NCBI RefSeq assembly: GCF_014529535.1 | Contig: NW_023503375.1 | Location: 4,213,620 to 4,277,619 of the forward strand | From: Bradysia coprophila | Taxonomy: Eukaryota; Arthropoda; Insecta; Diptera; Sciaridae | Direction of reading: 5' to 3' | Length of the DNA: 64,000 nt | Part shown: piece by piece, positions 49,401 through 57,145 of the stretch | How the letters are laid out: each line of letters begins with the position of its first letter | How positions within the stretch are numbered: position 1 is the first letter of the stretch | Notes under the pieces: model-generated | Told to the model about the DNA's origin: nothing | The model's database searches: none | The model's input: only the letters and a program-made list of their open reading frames with translations | Program-made: the position numbers and the translations under genes

Positions 49401-52400
49401 GAAATAATCAACTGTTATAGGAGATACATTTGTATGTACCACATACTGGGATTCATTAAATTAGTTTTAGGTACAAAGTACTGATGAATTTCATATCGTA
49501 TAATGATTGCAATGTTATAATTTGCAATTAATGAAGCGTTGAAGATGAAGAGGATACTGAAATTCAATGCGTTGGAAACCAAGAATAGGCAGAAAAGAAG
49601 AAAAGTCAAGTATTTGTGAAAAAGTTTAAAATGTTGAGATTTTCTGTACAAATGTCAAAAGGCTCGAGGTTCTTGTGAAACATCAAGAAACTATAACTCT
49701 GAAGTAAGAAAACCTAGCCACCAACAACACAATCGAAAAGAAATTTTCAATTTTTTTCCCAACTGCGAACAAATAACTATTTCTAGAGAAACGCTATATT
49801 CCGCGACGAATTCTTTTAATTTTCAGCTTTAGAAATACTAGAATCGAATTGGATTTGAAATAAAAATTTTGATATGCACGGGTGAGACACGAACTCACAA
49901 CCTTCAACTTGCCGGGCTGATGCTCTAACCAATTGAGCTACCATGGACATTTTTATTTCATAACACGAAAAAGAAATTAATCACGGCCCTGATTCGTCGT
50001 ACGAAAACGTTTCAATAGTTTCTATTTTAAAAAGTGGGATGCCTGGGAGGTAGCGGGTAAAGAATCATTTCCCAGTTGTGCTGCCGGAAATCACATTTAT
50101 GTTTTTGTTCGTTTTTCATGTTTCTTTAAACCAGTTTTATTTATTTTTAATAGTTTATTCAAAAGGTGCAGGTGAACTAGACTTTAGCCAAGTTCACTTT
50201 GAAAGGAATTTGATTTTCGAATAGTTGTTTTAATGAATTGATAAATTATTCATGTTCAATATTACAAATATAACCGTTATAAAAGTCACAGTATACGTCT
50301 GTTCCAAATGCAACATTGAAAAGTCAATCGTCATCCACAGGCAACATAACCAAACAAAATGCATGGAAAAGCGGTGAGGTTATTGCTCTGTGGATGACGT
50401 TTGACAGTAAACTGCACTTGGAACAGATCTGTCGAAACTAATGACAGAAATGTGCACAGACACACAAACTTTACATTTTCGCGTGGATAATAAATCTGTC
50501 AACAATAAGGAGATTTCGACTTTCTCTTTTTGTATAGCCTGTTACAACAGGGAAATATTCTTTTGCTCACTCAGACCCTGGGAAATGAGTCATTACTTCA
50601 TTGATATGAACGTTAAACCTCATTTCCCTGGAACTGAGATAGTCAAACAACTTACGGAATTGTTTGGAACTTTCTATTTTGCCTTGTGTGGCTCGACTCG
50701 AGCTTCATACGCCACAGTTGACAAAATAAAAAGTTCCAAAGAAGAACGTAATTTACTATAATCTACATAATCCCGATTTTGCAAGAAGTAAGAATAGTGA
50801 GGCAAGGGAATACTGAAATTATAATCAAAATTTGAAAACGAAAATTAACGAAACAATAAAATAATGAGATTTGGATATGTGTCACGGGCAGAGTTGTTAT
50901 AACTCTCTGAATATTTTATTACTATCCAATATTTATTTCCGGCGATGAATAATATATTAGACAAATTAAATAAAGTGCTGGCTATGATGTCAATGCAAGA
51001 AAGAATCGAAGAAAACAAGGCGAATGTTGGATAAACAATAAGCATATCATGTTGATGTTATTATTAATCAGAAATATTATTTATAAATATTATGATGAAA
51101 CGTATGAAAGAATTTTCTCCTCAAATAAAACAAGAAAATTTAATCACATATACCGTTGTCCGAGTAGTGCTTTTTGAAACGAAACAAAGACGCGAGGGGC
51201 AAACCACTCAAAGGATAAAAAATTAATTTTAATGTTTTTCAAGCGATTGCCTGAACTAATCCTCAGATAACTTCAAATAGTAAGCAGGGAACCAATTTAA
51301 TATAGCTATTGATCAAATGAACGCGCTTTAAGCGTACTTCGAGTGACAGCTGTCAAATAGAGTACTATTTTGCAATGAACGTATAAACCTGATGGTCTGT
51401 TCATACAAACCGGATGAAATAGTGATTTTACCCTCAGACGAACTAATTTTTTATTAAAATTTCACCAAATCTATCGAGTCCAGCAAATTCATGTTACGTA
51501 ACCTCACAATTTGAAGTTGGAAACATTTGTTTAATTAACGCATCCTTAAAAAATTTAATCTCCAATGTTTTGACTTAAATCTACATATAATGCGCACGCT
51601 CTTTCAGGTATAGTAGAAACAGTAATATAAGCATTGCCGGACTGGCTCAAAAAAGACCTTCGGGCGTTGTATGGAGAAATGTATCAAAAAGCCCTTTGTT
51701 GTCATTTATCTATACAAAAATCAAAAGGCCCTTCGGGAATCGCCCGAAAGCCCATAGGGCCAGTCCGGCACTGAATATAAGCTAGAAAATTAAATAAAAA
51801 ATGAGTTCGTCTGAGGATAAGCGAAATCGTTATTTCCTTCCCTCCTCACAAATTCAGACATATGGTTCAACACTATTAACAATGCAATTGTCAAAATAAC
51901 AAAGAAAAATAAGTTTTGGTTATGGTTCTATGGATGACATCCGTTCGTGTTCGGTTCATTTTGTTCGGCTTAACCGTTGCTTGGAAGAAACATACAGTTT
52001 CATTGTGCGAAGACATTTTCCAAATTTTTTACAGTACCAAAATTTGCATGAGACACAAAATTTTAGTACACTCGCGGAATTTTGAAAACCGACACATTTT
52101 CTGTTTTGTGGTTTATTGGTTTTTTGTGAATTTTGCATGTATTTTTATATGGAGAAATCAGAAACTCAAGTAAAACACATGAACAGAAAATGTGTCGGTT
52201 TTCAAAATTCCGTGCTTGTAAGAAGAAGATTAACAAGTTAAAAAAAAAACATTGGAAATCGAGTGGTTTGCCCCTCGCCAAAACCACACACAAAATACAA
52301 ATACAATTACTAATACTAAAGCAATCATCCAAATATCTCAAGAAAACGAATGAAGTAAATACGATGAAATGGACAATGAAAAATCTTTAAAACAACCTGT

Positions 52401-55400
52401 TGACATTACAATGAAAATAAAAAAGAAAATCCATGTGATGGGTCATTTCTCGGTTCTCCTACATACATACACAATTTGAATATAGTGTTTCGCCAGTGTG
52501 AATAGATGAACGAATTGTTTAGAATATTTGTCACAAAACGGTGTCTTAACTTGCCGGCAATGAGACACACCAAACAGTCGAATTAAAATCAAAATAGTTA
52601 AATGTTTAAAAATAAACTTTTCTAAATTTGCATATTGTCGTTTCACATAGGCAAATCTCCACTTTTACTGAGAATGTTAATGTTGGTGGATATAGATTGA
52701 ATGCAATTACTTCGAGCAATACATGTTCTATACAACTACTTTTTTGGGACACACTACTAGGGCTGCTATATTGGACATTCTTCTCTAAAATGTTGAAAAG
52801 TAATAATGGAAAAGTTTTAAAAGATAAGCAGAAAAAAAAGCTAATTAAAAATTCATCGTATGATAAAAGCATTAACCTTTACTTATAACAACACCCTTTA
52901 CAAAAGTTTGGTGAACTGAAAAACGTACAATATGTATGTAACATTGAGGTAATATCTAATGCTTTTATTGTTCTCTATCATTAAGGACATTACTCTACGT
53001 TCTCATTCATGAATAATTACGAATTGATAGTAAAAGACCCTCGTGTACTTTCAACAATTGTTGTAGTTTTCTTTTTAGTATTTTAACGAAGAAATGTCAT
53101 GCCAATATGTTTGTAATAAAGAGACATTGTCGAGAATTTATGGTGAGAATTGTACAGTCAGTGGCAATGAATTTTTAACACGATTTGCTTCAACTGTTTT
53201 TCAGCTGATCCACACATACAATCAAAACTGTTGCAGCTGCTACGAGCTCGCAAGGCTGTAAACTTTGAAGATGACCTCCCCAAAGTTTACAGCCTTGCGT
53301 ATGCACGCGCGTCGTAGTAGTAGAACCGTAAGAACAAGTATTAAAAGTTTTGATTGCTTGAGTGAATCAGCTGAAAAACAGCTGATGCAAATTCATGCTG
53401 AAATTTCACTGCCTCTAACTTTATCTGAAACACCAAAATTTGAATTCAACAGCTTGTTCATTTGCATTTCTTAACGCTACAGTTAGCACAAAAATGTTGG
53501 CTGCAATAGTCAATGAAATCAAGGCTGTAAATTTTGAGGAGGTCACGCAGACCCCAAAGCTTACAGCCTTGAATGAAAATAAATATGACTAGGTGTAGGC
53601 ACTAGGCATGGCCAATCGGCCAATTCATACCGTCATACTCAAAATTGATGTCAAAATACTTTGAAAACGAAACGGTTTATAAAACCTCTATGTACTCCGA
53701 ATAGACGTTAGACCGTAAGGAATTGATGTTTGGAAACTGAAGCTCAAATGTAATAGATTTTCGTAAAGAGTAGTACTACACATGAAACCGTTTCCTGCCA
53801 TTTAGCAGTTTTCAAGGTGATAGTTCATTGTCACGCCAAAATGTGTCATTTTTCTTTCCCAACACAATTCGAAGTTTTATTTCCAAAACCATGAATTGTG
53901 TTGTGAAACGAAAAATTGCCCAATTTGTCAAAATGATTTTGACGGGATCTCTTAAAAATCTCTAAAATACTTAGTTGTACACTTCGTTATATTACATTTC
54001 TGGTACATTTCGTCATAAAATTACTAATGTCAGAGATCTATTTTTTATGAACTAACTTCACTGCAATGACGTTTCATGAAAATTTAACAGAGTGAAGTTA
54101 TTTCACCAGAAAATAGAGCGCAAATATTGAAGTACCGAAAAGAAATTGTGACGCCTTTAGAGGCCAACCGACGTTTCCAATACCTATTCTATACTTTCTA
54201 TAAAGTGATATGTTAGTAGTTATTTTATCCCTCACATAACAAGCGAAAATTGCCATATTTAAAACCTCTGTTGGCCTGTAGAGGCTCCACAATTTTAGTT
54301 TTAGTACTTCATTCTTTGCGCTCTGTCTAACTGCACTCTGATAAAATATCCATTAAATGTCATAGCAGTGAAGTTGGTTCACAAAAAAAAACTAGGGCGA
54401 TGACATTAGTAAATTTATGACGAAATGTACTAGAAATGAAATAGAATTGTACGAAAATCGATTGCATTTGAGCTTTAGTTTCCAAACAGCATTTCCCTGA
54501 TACCATTAAGGCAATTTCGTTTGTTTGAAGTATCATCGCTAAATGTTAGGTGTTTTTTCATAGCTCAGTGACGAAAAAAGGAGTGTTTTTGTCAAAAATA
54601 TTTCTAAAAGGGAAAATCTTGTTGGAATTGCATAAAATCCTTTATCGCACTAGTGAGAAAAAGTTATATATTTCAATATCAAAGCAGACAAAAACGTATC
54701 CACCAGCCACTCACTTTGTAAAGGGCTCTCACATTACGAACTTTATTTATTTTTTGCAAGGAAAACAAGGGAATAAGAAGTAGAAAATTGATGCAAACGT
54801 TTAAGAAATAATTTGAGGTGAAGACATAAAAATAGTCAATCAAATCATCTTCCCCATTTAGAGGTAGAATTTCAAAATACTTATGACATGAACTGTAAAA
54901 ATTGAGCTTTGGCATCAGAGAAAATTTTATTGATACACGTAAAGTAAAAAAGGCGCTCGTTTCCTCACTCTCAAATTTTACGAAAAAGGACATCATATAG
55001 ACATTTGAAGCTGACAATACAATAGTGTCTTCTGCTCCAAGTTTTGAGATGTTGAATTTTTCAGCACTAGCCCAAATTTGCCTTTTAAAGAAATTTAGGG
55101 CGTGTGCAGAAAAAATATCATTCCAAAACGTGTTACACACGATGCTTTCTACAAACCGAGAGTCACAATAGACAAAAATCACAGCGATGCAAATTTGATC
55201 AGGCAATCTAGCAATACTCTCTCTAGCAAATAAACTTCGTTTTGAAGCTGTCAAAACACCACCTTATTTCTTTGTTAGTATAACCATGCACTGTTGACTA
55301 ATTTCTAATTTTACATGTAAAATGCAAAGGCTACGTTGCAATTTTACCACCTTAATGAATCAATAGTTAGGTTGTAAGAGAAGGTATCTAGTCATATTGT

Positions 55401-56125
55401 ACGTTTATTTTGCAAATTCGAGTAGTCAGACCGAATAGTTAATGTATTAGCGTATGTGGCTCATATACTCGAGGTCTGGGGTTCGAATCCAGTGAAGATT
55501 GAGGATTTTTATTTCGAGGATTATTTCGACTATTAACTACTTTTCAGTTATTACACCGACCAAAACAGTGAATGAAAAAGCATTGCAGAAATTTAAACAA
55601 AACTAGTGCGACAAAATCTTACATTTCCACACTCAAATCAGTTAAAAAATATGTCGTATTGTGACCCGCAGTTGCAGAAAGAAAAGGATTTTTTTTAAAA
55701 CCAAATCCAAATTCATATTTCAGCTGTAACACAATCATTATCTTCTCTTTTACGCACAAATCTGGTTAATGAGTCTTCACAAAAATTGTATCCGTGCCTT
55801 TTACTCACTCACAAATCAATTAAATATTAAAATTTTAATTAAGAATTCGATCAATTATTCTCTGCTAATTTATAAGAAGGTATTATGCCGTGTTCCAGTT
55901 TCTATGATGATAATGTTAAATTTCAGTTCTATGTGAATTGAGCGAAGTTTATAACACAAAACATTCAATCTCGATTTCAATTGTTCGTTTCAGAATAATG
56001 GTCATTAAATTATTCTTCGAATGGACAGCAATATGGATTATTTAAATTAAAAAAAATTTACAAAACCACTTACCATACATATAACGCACGACGAAATCCA
56101 CTCGATTATTCCATGAATATGCCAT
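39347..56125 (-). CDS. sarcoplasmic calcium-binding protein (EF-hand, Scp family)
   Basis: Five exons on the minus strand: 56125-56074, 49292-49126, 40423-40343, 40284-40132 and 39472-39347. All introns are GT/AG with agreeing phases, and the product is 192 residues, the normal length of arthropod SCPs. It is a soluble cytosolic Ca2+ buffer of muscle and neurons, related to crustacean SCP and Drosophila Scp1/Scp2. EF loops are at 18-29 (DIDNNGQLDQKD), 70-81 (DFDKDGRISTEE) and 114-125 (DLNGDGVVNKHE). The second and third are canonical with Glu at position 12; the first has Asp there. The fourth, near 152-165, is degenerate, as usual in the family. The start MAYSWNNRV and the end YLFGPLNTD match family termini. 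Intron 1 is 6.8 kb and intron 2 is 8.7 kb; intron 3 is only 58 bp. Intron 2 holds the LINE at 46375-48264 in the sense orientation, and intron 4 holds a CAAGGCTGTA MITE. The family call is very secure; which paralogue is not. Confidence 0.93.
39811..39966. mobile_element. 156-bp CAAGGCTGTA-family MITE with 8-bp target duplication
   Basis: Ends CAAGGCTGTAAACTTTGGG and TCTACAGCCTTG. Flanked by TACAGTAG on both sides (39803-39810 and 39967-39974), an exact 8-bp duplication. It lies in Scp intron 4. Confidence 0.92.
40740..41170. repeat. dispersed repeat, copy 2 (partner 37440-38260)
   Basis: A diverged partner of 37440-38260 in the same orientation, without the GACA microsatellite. Confidence 0.5.
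41644..41716. repeat. short dispersed repeat (partner 57508-57580)
   Basis: Both places read TTTTTCATCC, then a GCGTGAA block, then ACCCTATTTTCT, then ACTCAAATG, then AGAAGATGG, within about 70 bp. This is probably part of an older transposon copy. Confidence 0.6.
44320..44425. repeat. half copy of the 53180-53430 foldback
   Basis: It matches the right arm of 53180-53430: AGTTTTGATTG, GATCAGCTGAAAA, GCAAATTCATG, TTCACTGCCTCT. A further diverged half is near 4235-4300 in amd intron 1 (CAGCTGAAAAACTGTTGAAG). Confidence 0.6.
45432..45715. repeat. 284-bp imperfect foldback
   Basis: TACAACAGTACCACTCTTTT pairs with AAAAGAGTGGTATACTATTG, and AGTTCCATTTTTGTTCG-like sequence pairs with ATGAAAAAAGTGGAATT. 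The GTAACGCTACATATATGCG block lies in the right half. Confidence 0.6.
46375..48270 (-). mobile_element. 5'-truncated non-LTR retrotransposon (LINE, CR1/Jockey-like)
   Basis: Minus-strand element made of an RT ORF, a short 3' UTR (46470-46404) and a pure 29-A tail (46403-46375 read on the minus strand). The 3' UTR contains two compact hairpins, AAGGGATATATCCCTT (46422-46437) and GTTGATG..CATCAAC (about 46442-46460). No endonuclease domain is found upstream of 48264; the frame closes with a stop five codons before the first ATG. The copy is therefore truncated at its 5' end. No clear target-site duplication was found. It sits in sense orientation in Scp intron 2. Confidence 0.85.
46471..48264 (-). 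CDS. LINE reverse transcriptase ORF fragment (597 aa, intact)
   Basis: Uninterrupted 597-residue frame covering the pre-RT linker, the complete RT and the C-terminal region of a non-LTR retrotransposon ORF2. Motifs: SSGPDGIPATVLK at about 97-109, motif A ALDFSKAFD with Asp228, motif B GVPQGS at 284-289, and motif C FADD with Asp316 and Asp317. All three catalytic Asp are present. The C-terminal part (YKAYVRPLVEFNSHLW, LERLQRRAIRLIG, EHRR) is typical of CR1/Jockey-group proteins. The apurinic endonuclease domain that normally precedes this region is missing, so the copy should not be able to mobilise itself, though the lack of stops suggests a young insertion. The clade assignment is tentative. 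Confidence 0.9.
   Translation of the reverse strand: MTNTYHDSRSFWSFAKSVSNNFVKSSTPPLMDCEGDPIIDAESKANAFVRIFAKNSTLDDTDQAPPVMPRVRCRMKRIYFRDRVISRVMKSLNTKKSSGPDGIPATVLKNCNSVLSRPLARLFHLSYSSGVYPANWKLTNIQPVFKKKGNRSDPKDYRPIAITSVLAKVMEKVIKQNLMLYLETNRLIHDRQYGFRSKRSTGDMMAYLSQMWSQSLHSFGETQAIALDFSKAFDRVWHRNLLSKLAAFGVGPEMCCWIESFLKSRKIQVVFDGATSDRLEINAGVPQGSVLSPILFLIYINDLLNATSNPIHGFADDSTLHHSYKFDKVPKKEDVDEARKGMVETLSSDIGVLKEWVRANRVELNLGKTQKCRFSHKRTEMTTALPTMTDEFEDTSSLRLLGTNVTSKMLWNEHVVSVTKAAAKRLGFLRRCKRFFSSTELVTIYKAYVRPLVEFNSHLWVGAPPSTLDLLERLQRRAIRLIGDESVTNPIDTLEHRRIVGAISLFYRYYYGECSSEISTLIPPIHNSTLVTRQSARAHPHVVASGFCRTAKFKGTFFSVAIRLWNSLPAHVFPPVCNPQLFKNNINSHYRAFPPII
48462..48535. mobile_element. 74-bp TTAA-bounded micro-MITE
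   Basis: TTAAGGTCAGGTTAT at the left pairs with ATAACCTGGCCTTAA at the right with one mismatch. The outermost four bases are TTAA on both sides, which suits the TTAA target of piggyBac or Kolobok transposases. A small TAGCGTTCTCTAACGCTA hairpin lies inside. Confidence 0.65.
48685..49017. mobile_element. MITE of the GCTCCTAGCAT family, copy 2
   Basis: The left end AACACTGCTCCTAGCATTAA pairs with the right end TTAAAGCTAGGAGCGGTGCT. It shares its left part (ATTAATAAACGTCAAATTTGGAG) with the repeat unit of 56754-57138 but lacks the tandem array. The interior includes the hairpin AGCCGAAGGCGAG. Confidence 0.75.
49875..49947 (-). tRNA. tRNA-like cloverleaf, anticodon GGC (Ala-type), probably not functional
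   Basis: Read on the minus strand, 73 nt fold into a full cloverleaf. The acceptor stem has six of seven pairs (one GT), the D stem is GCTC/GAGC, the anticodon stem is TCAGC/GTTGA and the T stem is GTGAG/CTCAC with loop TTCGTGT. The A-box (TAGCTCAATTGGTTAGAGC) and the B-box are recognisable. The anticodon position reads GGC. Base 33 is C instead of the universal T, and one acceptor pair is C-C, so I lean to a tRNA-derived element or pseudogene. It is flanked by the perfect inverted repeat GAAATAAAAAT (49857-49867) and ATTTTTATTTC (49949-49959). It lies in Scp intron 1. Confidence 0.55.
50299..50426. mobile_element. 128-bp MITE with CTGTTCCAAATGCA ends
   Basis: CTGTTCCAAATGCA pairs with TGCACTTGGAACAG. 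Inside, GTCATCCACAG pairs with CTGTGGATGAC. Non-coding. Confidence 0.8.
51633..51773. mobile_element. 141-bp MITE with GCCGGACTGGC ends and 9-bp target duplication
   Basis: The left ATTGCCGGACTGGC pairs with the right GCCAGTCCGGCACTG, and CCTTCGGGC pairs loosely with GCCCGAAAG. The flanks are AATATAAGC on both sides (51624-51632 and 51774-51782). If one base belongs to the element, the duplication is 8 bp. Confidence 0.88.
52067..52220. mobile_element. 154-bp MITE with 39-bp terminal inverted repeats
   Basis: TACACTCGCGGAATTTTGAA and the following ACCGACACATTTTCTGTT pair with the right arm AACAGAAAATGTGTCGGTTT and TCAAAATTCCGTGCTTGTA, with mismatches only in the outer ten bases. No target duplication is evident. 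Confidence 0.88.
53180..53430. repeat. foldback interrupted by a 47-bp MITE
   Basis: The left arm GATTTGCTTCAACTGTTTTT and CAGCTGATCCACACATACAA pairs with the right arm TTGATTGCTTGAGTGAATCA and GCTGATGCAAATTCATG. The CAGCTG palindrome sits in both. The CAAGGCTGTA element at 53251-53297 lies between the arms. Half copies are at 44320-44425 and about 4235-4300. Confidence 0.7.
53251..53297. mobile_element. 47-bp CAAGGCTGTA micro-MITE
   Basis: CAAGGCTGTAAACTTTG is followed almost at once by CAAAGTTTACAGCCTTG, leaving a 13-bp loop. The element is therefore just two terminal repeats joined. No target duplication is visible, perhaps lost by decay. Confidence 0.85.
53520..53571. mobile_element. 52-bp CAAGGCTGTA micro-MITE with near-perfect target duplication
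   Basis: CAAGGCTGTAAATTTTGAGG at the left and AAGCTTACAGCCTTG at the right, with GGTCACGCAGACC between. The flanks AATGAAAT (53512-53519) and AATGAAAA (53572-53579) match at seven of eight positions, as expected for an aged 8-bp duplication. Confidence 0.88.
53725..54490. repeat. 766-bp diverged foldback element
   Basis: The arms pair over most of their length. TTGGAAACTGAAGCTCAAAT pairs with ATTTGAGCTTTAGTTTCCAA, GGTACATTTCGTCATAAA with TTTATGACGAAATGTACT, AACTTCACTGCAATGAC with GTCATAGCAGTGAAGTT, and AGAGCGCAAA with TTTGCGCTCT. The left arm has about 220 extra bp (53767-53985) with their own hairpin around AACACAATTC / GAATTGTGTT, probably a nested insertion. The arms differ at many positions, so the element is old. 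Confidence 0.75.
54679..55254 (-). CDS. unrecognised 191-codon open frame
   Basis: An ATG-to-stop frame with a hydrophobic segment towards the C terminus (residues about 145-165). I recognise no family and no conserved motif. At this base composition a frame of this length is unusual but not impossible by chance in 64 kb. It lies inside Scp intron 1 on the same strand. It could be chance, a transposon remnant or a nested gene. Confidence 0.15.
   Translation of the reverse strand: MTASKRSLFARESIARLPDQICIAVIFVYCDSRFVESIVCNTFWNDIFSAHALNFFKRQIWASAEKFNISKLGAEDTIVLSASNVYMMSFFVKFESEETSAFFTLRVSIKFSLMPKLNFYSSCHKYFEILPLNGEDDLIDYFYVFTSNYFLNVCINFLLLIPLFSLQKINKVRNVRALYKVSGWWIRFCLL
55430..55500 (+). repeat. 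tRNA-like sequence (possible SINE head)
   Basis: An excellent B-box GGTTCGAATCC inside CTGGGGTTCGAATCCAG. It is preceded by GTATGTGGCTCATATAC, which forms an anticodon-like arm with loop TGGCTCA (GCT in the anticodon position). The acceptor stem does not pair. It shares TGGCTCAT-n-GAGGTC with 36667-36727, which suggests one tRNA-derived family. Confidence 0.45.
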
Positions 56126-56753
56126 ATTCAATACAAAAAACGTTATAACTTTATCTAGCTGATTCGAACCGATTTTAATAACGTTGTCCTCTTTGTCAGT
56201 TCAGAACTCACAGTCACCGAACATAAACTAAATAGAAAATCTGTCGATCAAAAATTTATTTCCAACTTTATTTGAAATTGATTTAAATACTTCAAAAAAG
56301 AATTTGATTTAATAATGAAAGTTTCCTAAAAAAAAATTCCTCGCTTACACAGTCAAAGTTTGTGCGGTTCGAACAAGTTGCGATCAACGTTGACAATGAA
56401 TTCAATTCTCACAAAATCAAAATATTTTATTAACCTCTGTTCACTGGGACAGTTATTTCACGACTAACTACCAAATAATATAGCATAAGGTGTAAATTCA
56501 GAGCATTTTCACATTATAGCTACATGTACATGAAATTCCCAGGAGTAGTGAGTTGAATTGAATATATACATAGCGATGAGTGGGATGAAAATTTCATTCA
56601 AAGCGCAACTTTTCAACGAAAACGCTTGTGCTGTTGTTGACCTTTTACCGACGACAAATCATCAGAGGGCGCTAATATTCGGCAAGGACGGCCATAAATC
56701 TTCTGTTATCTATAGGTATGACGATAATAAGTAGTGAACTCTAAGTAATGTGG

Positions 56754-57138
56754 CACAGCACTGCTCCTAGCATGAATACTAAATTGACAAGTGTCAAATT
56801 TGTAGACTAATTGACAAGTGTCACATTTGAAGACTAATTGACAAGTGTCAAATTTGAAGACTAATTGACAAGTGTCACATTTGGAGGCTAATTGATAAGT
56901 GTCAAATTTGAAGACTAATTGTCAAGTGTCAAATTTGGAGACTAATTGACAAGTGTCAAATTTGGAAACTAATGGCAAGTGTCACTTTTGGAGGCTTATT
57001 GACAAGTGTCAAATTTATGTGGTTAATTAACAAATGTCAAATTTGAACACTAATTGACAAGTGTCAAATTTGGAGGCTTTACTGTGATTTCATCAACCTC
57101 CGAATAATTTCTATGTTAATGCTAGGAGCAGTGCTATG
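56754..57138. mobile_element. 385-bp GCTCCTAGCAT-family MITE with minisatellite and 7-bp target duplication
   Basis: Left end CACAGCACTGCTCCTAGCAT, right end ATGCTAGGAGCAGTGCTATG. Both sides are flanked by AATGTGG (56747-56753 and 57139-57145). Most of the interior is a tandem array (listed separately). It lies just upstream of Scp exon 1. Other copies: 48685-49017 and 86-145. Confidence 0.92.
56786..57077. repeat. 27-bp minisatellite, about 11 units
   Basis: The unit is GACAAGTGTCAAATTTG followed by AAGACTAATT, with alternation between TCAAATTT and TCACATTT. Each unit carries the palindrome GACAAGTGTC or TTGACA..TGTCAA. The array lies wholly within the MITE 56754-57138. Confidence 0.95.
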
Positions 57139-57145
57139 AATGTGG

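Larger units (their letters stand above)
49293..56073. other. Scp intron 1
   Basis: A 6.8-kb intron with no host exon recognised apart from an unexplained 191-codon frame at 54679-55254. It contains two tRNA-like sequences (49875-49947, 55430-55500) and a dense run of foldback elements from 50299 to 54490. Confidence 0.6.

Noticed and set aside
56786..57077. 27-bp repeats as a CRISPR-like or satellite centromeric array
   Set aside because: Units are contiguous without spacers, and the array is bounded by the terminal repeats and target duplications of a MITE.
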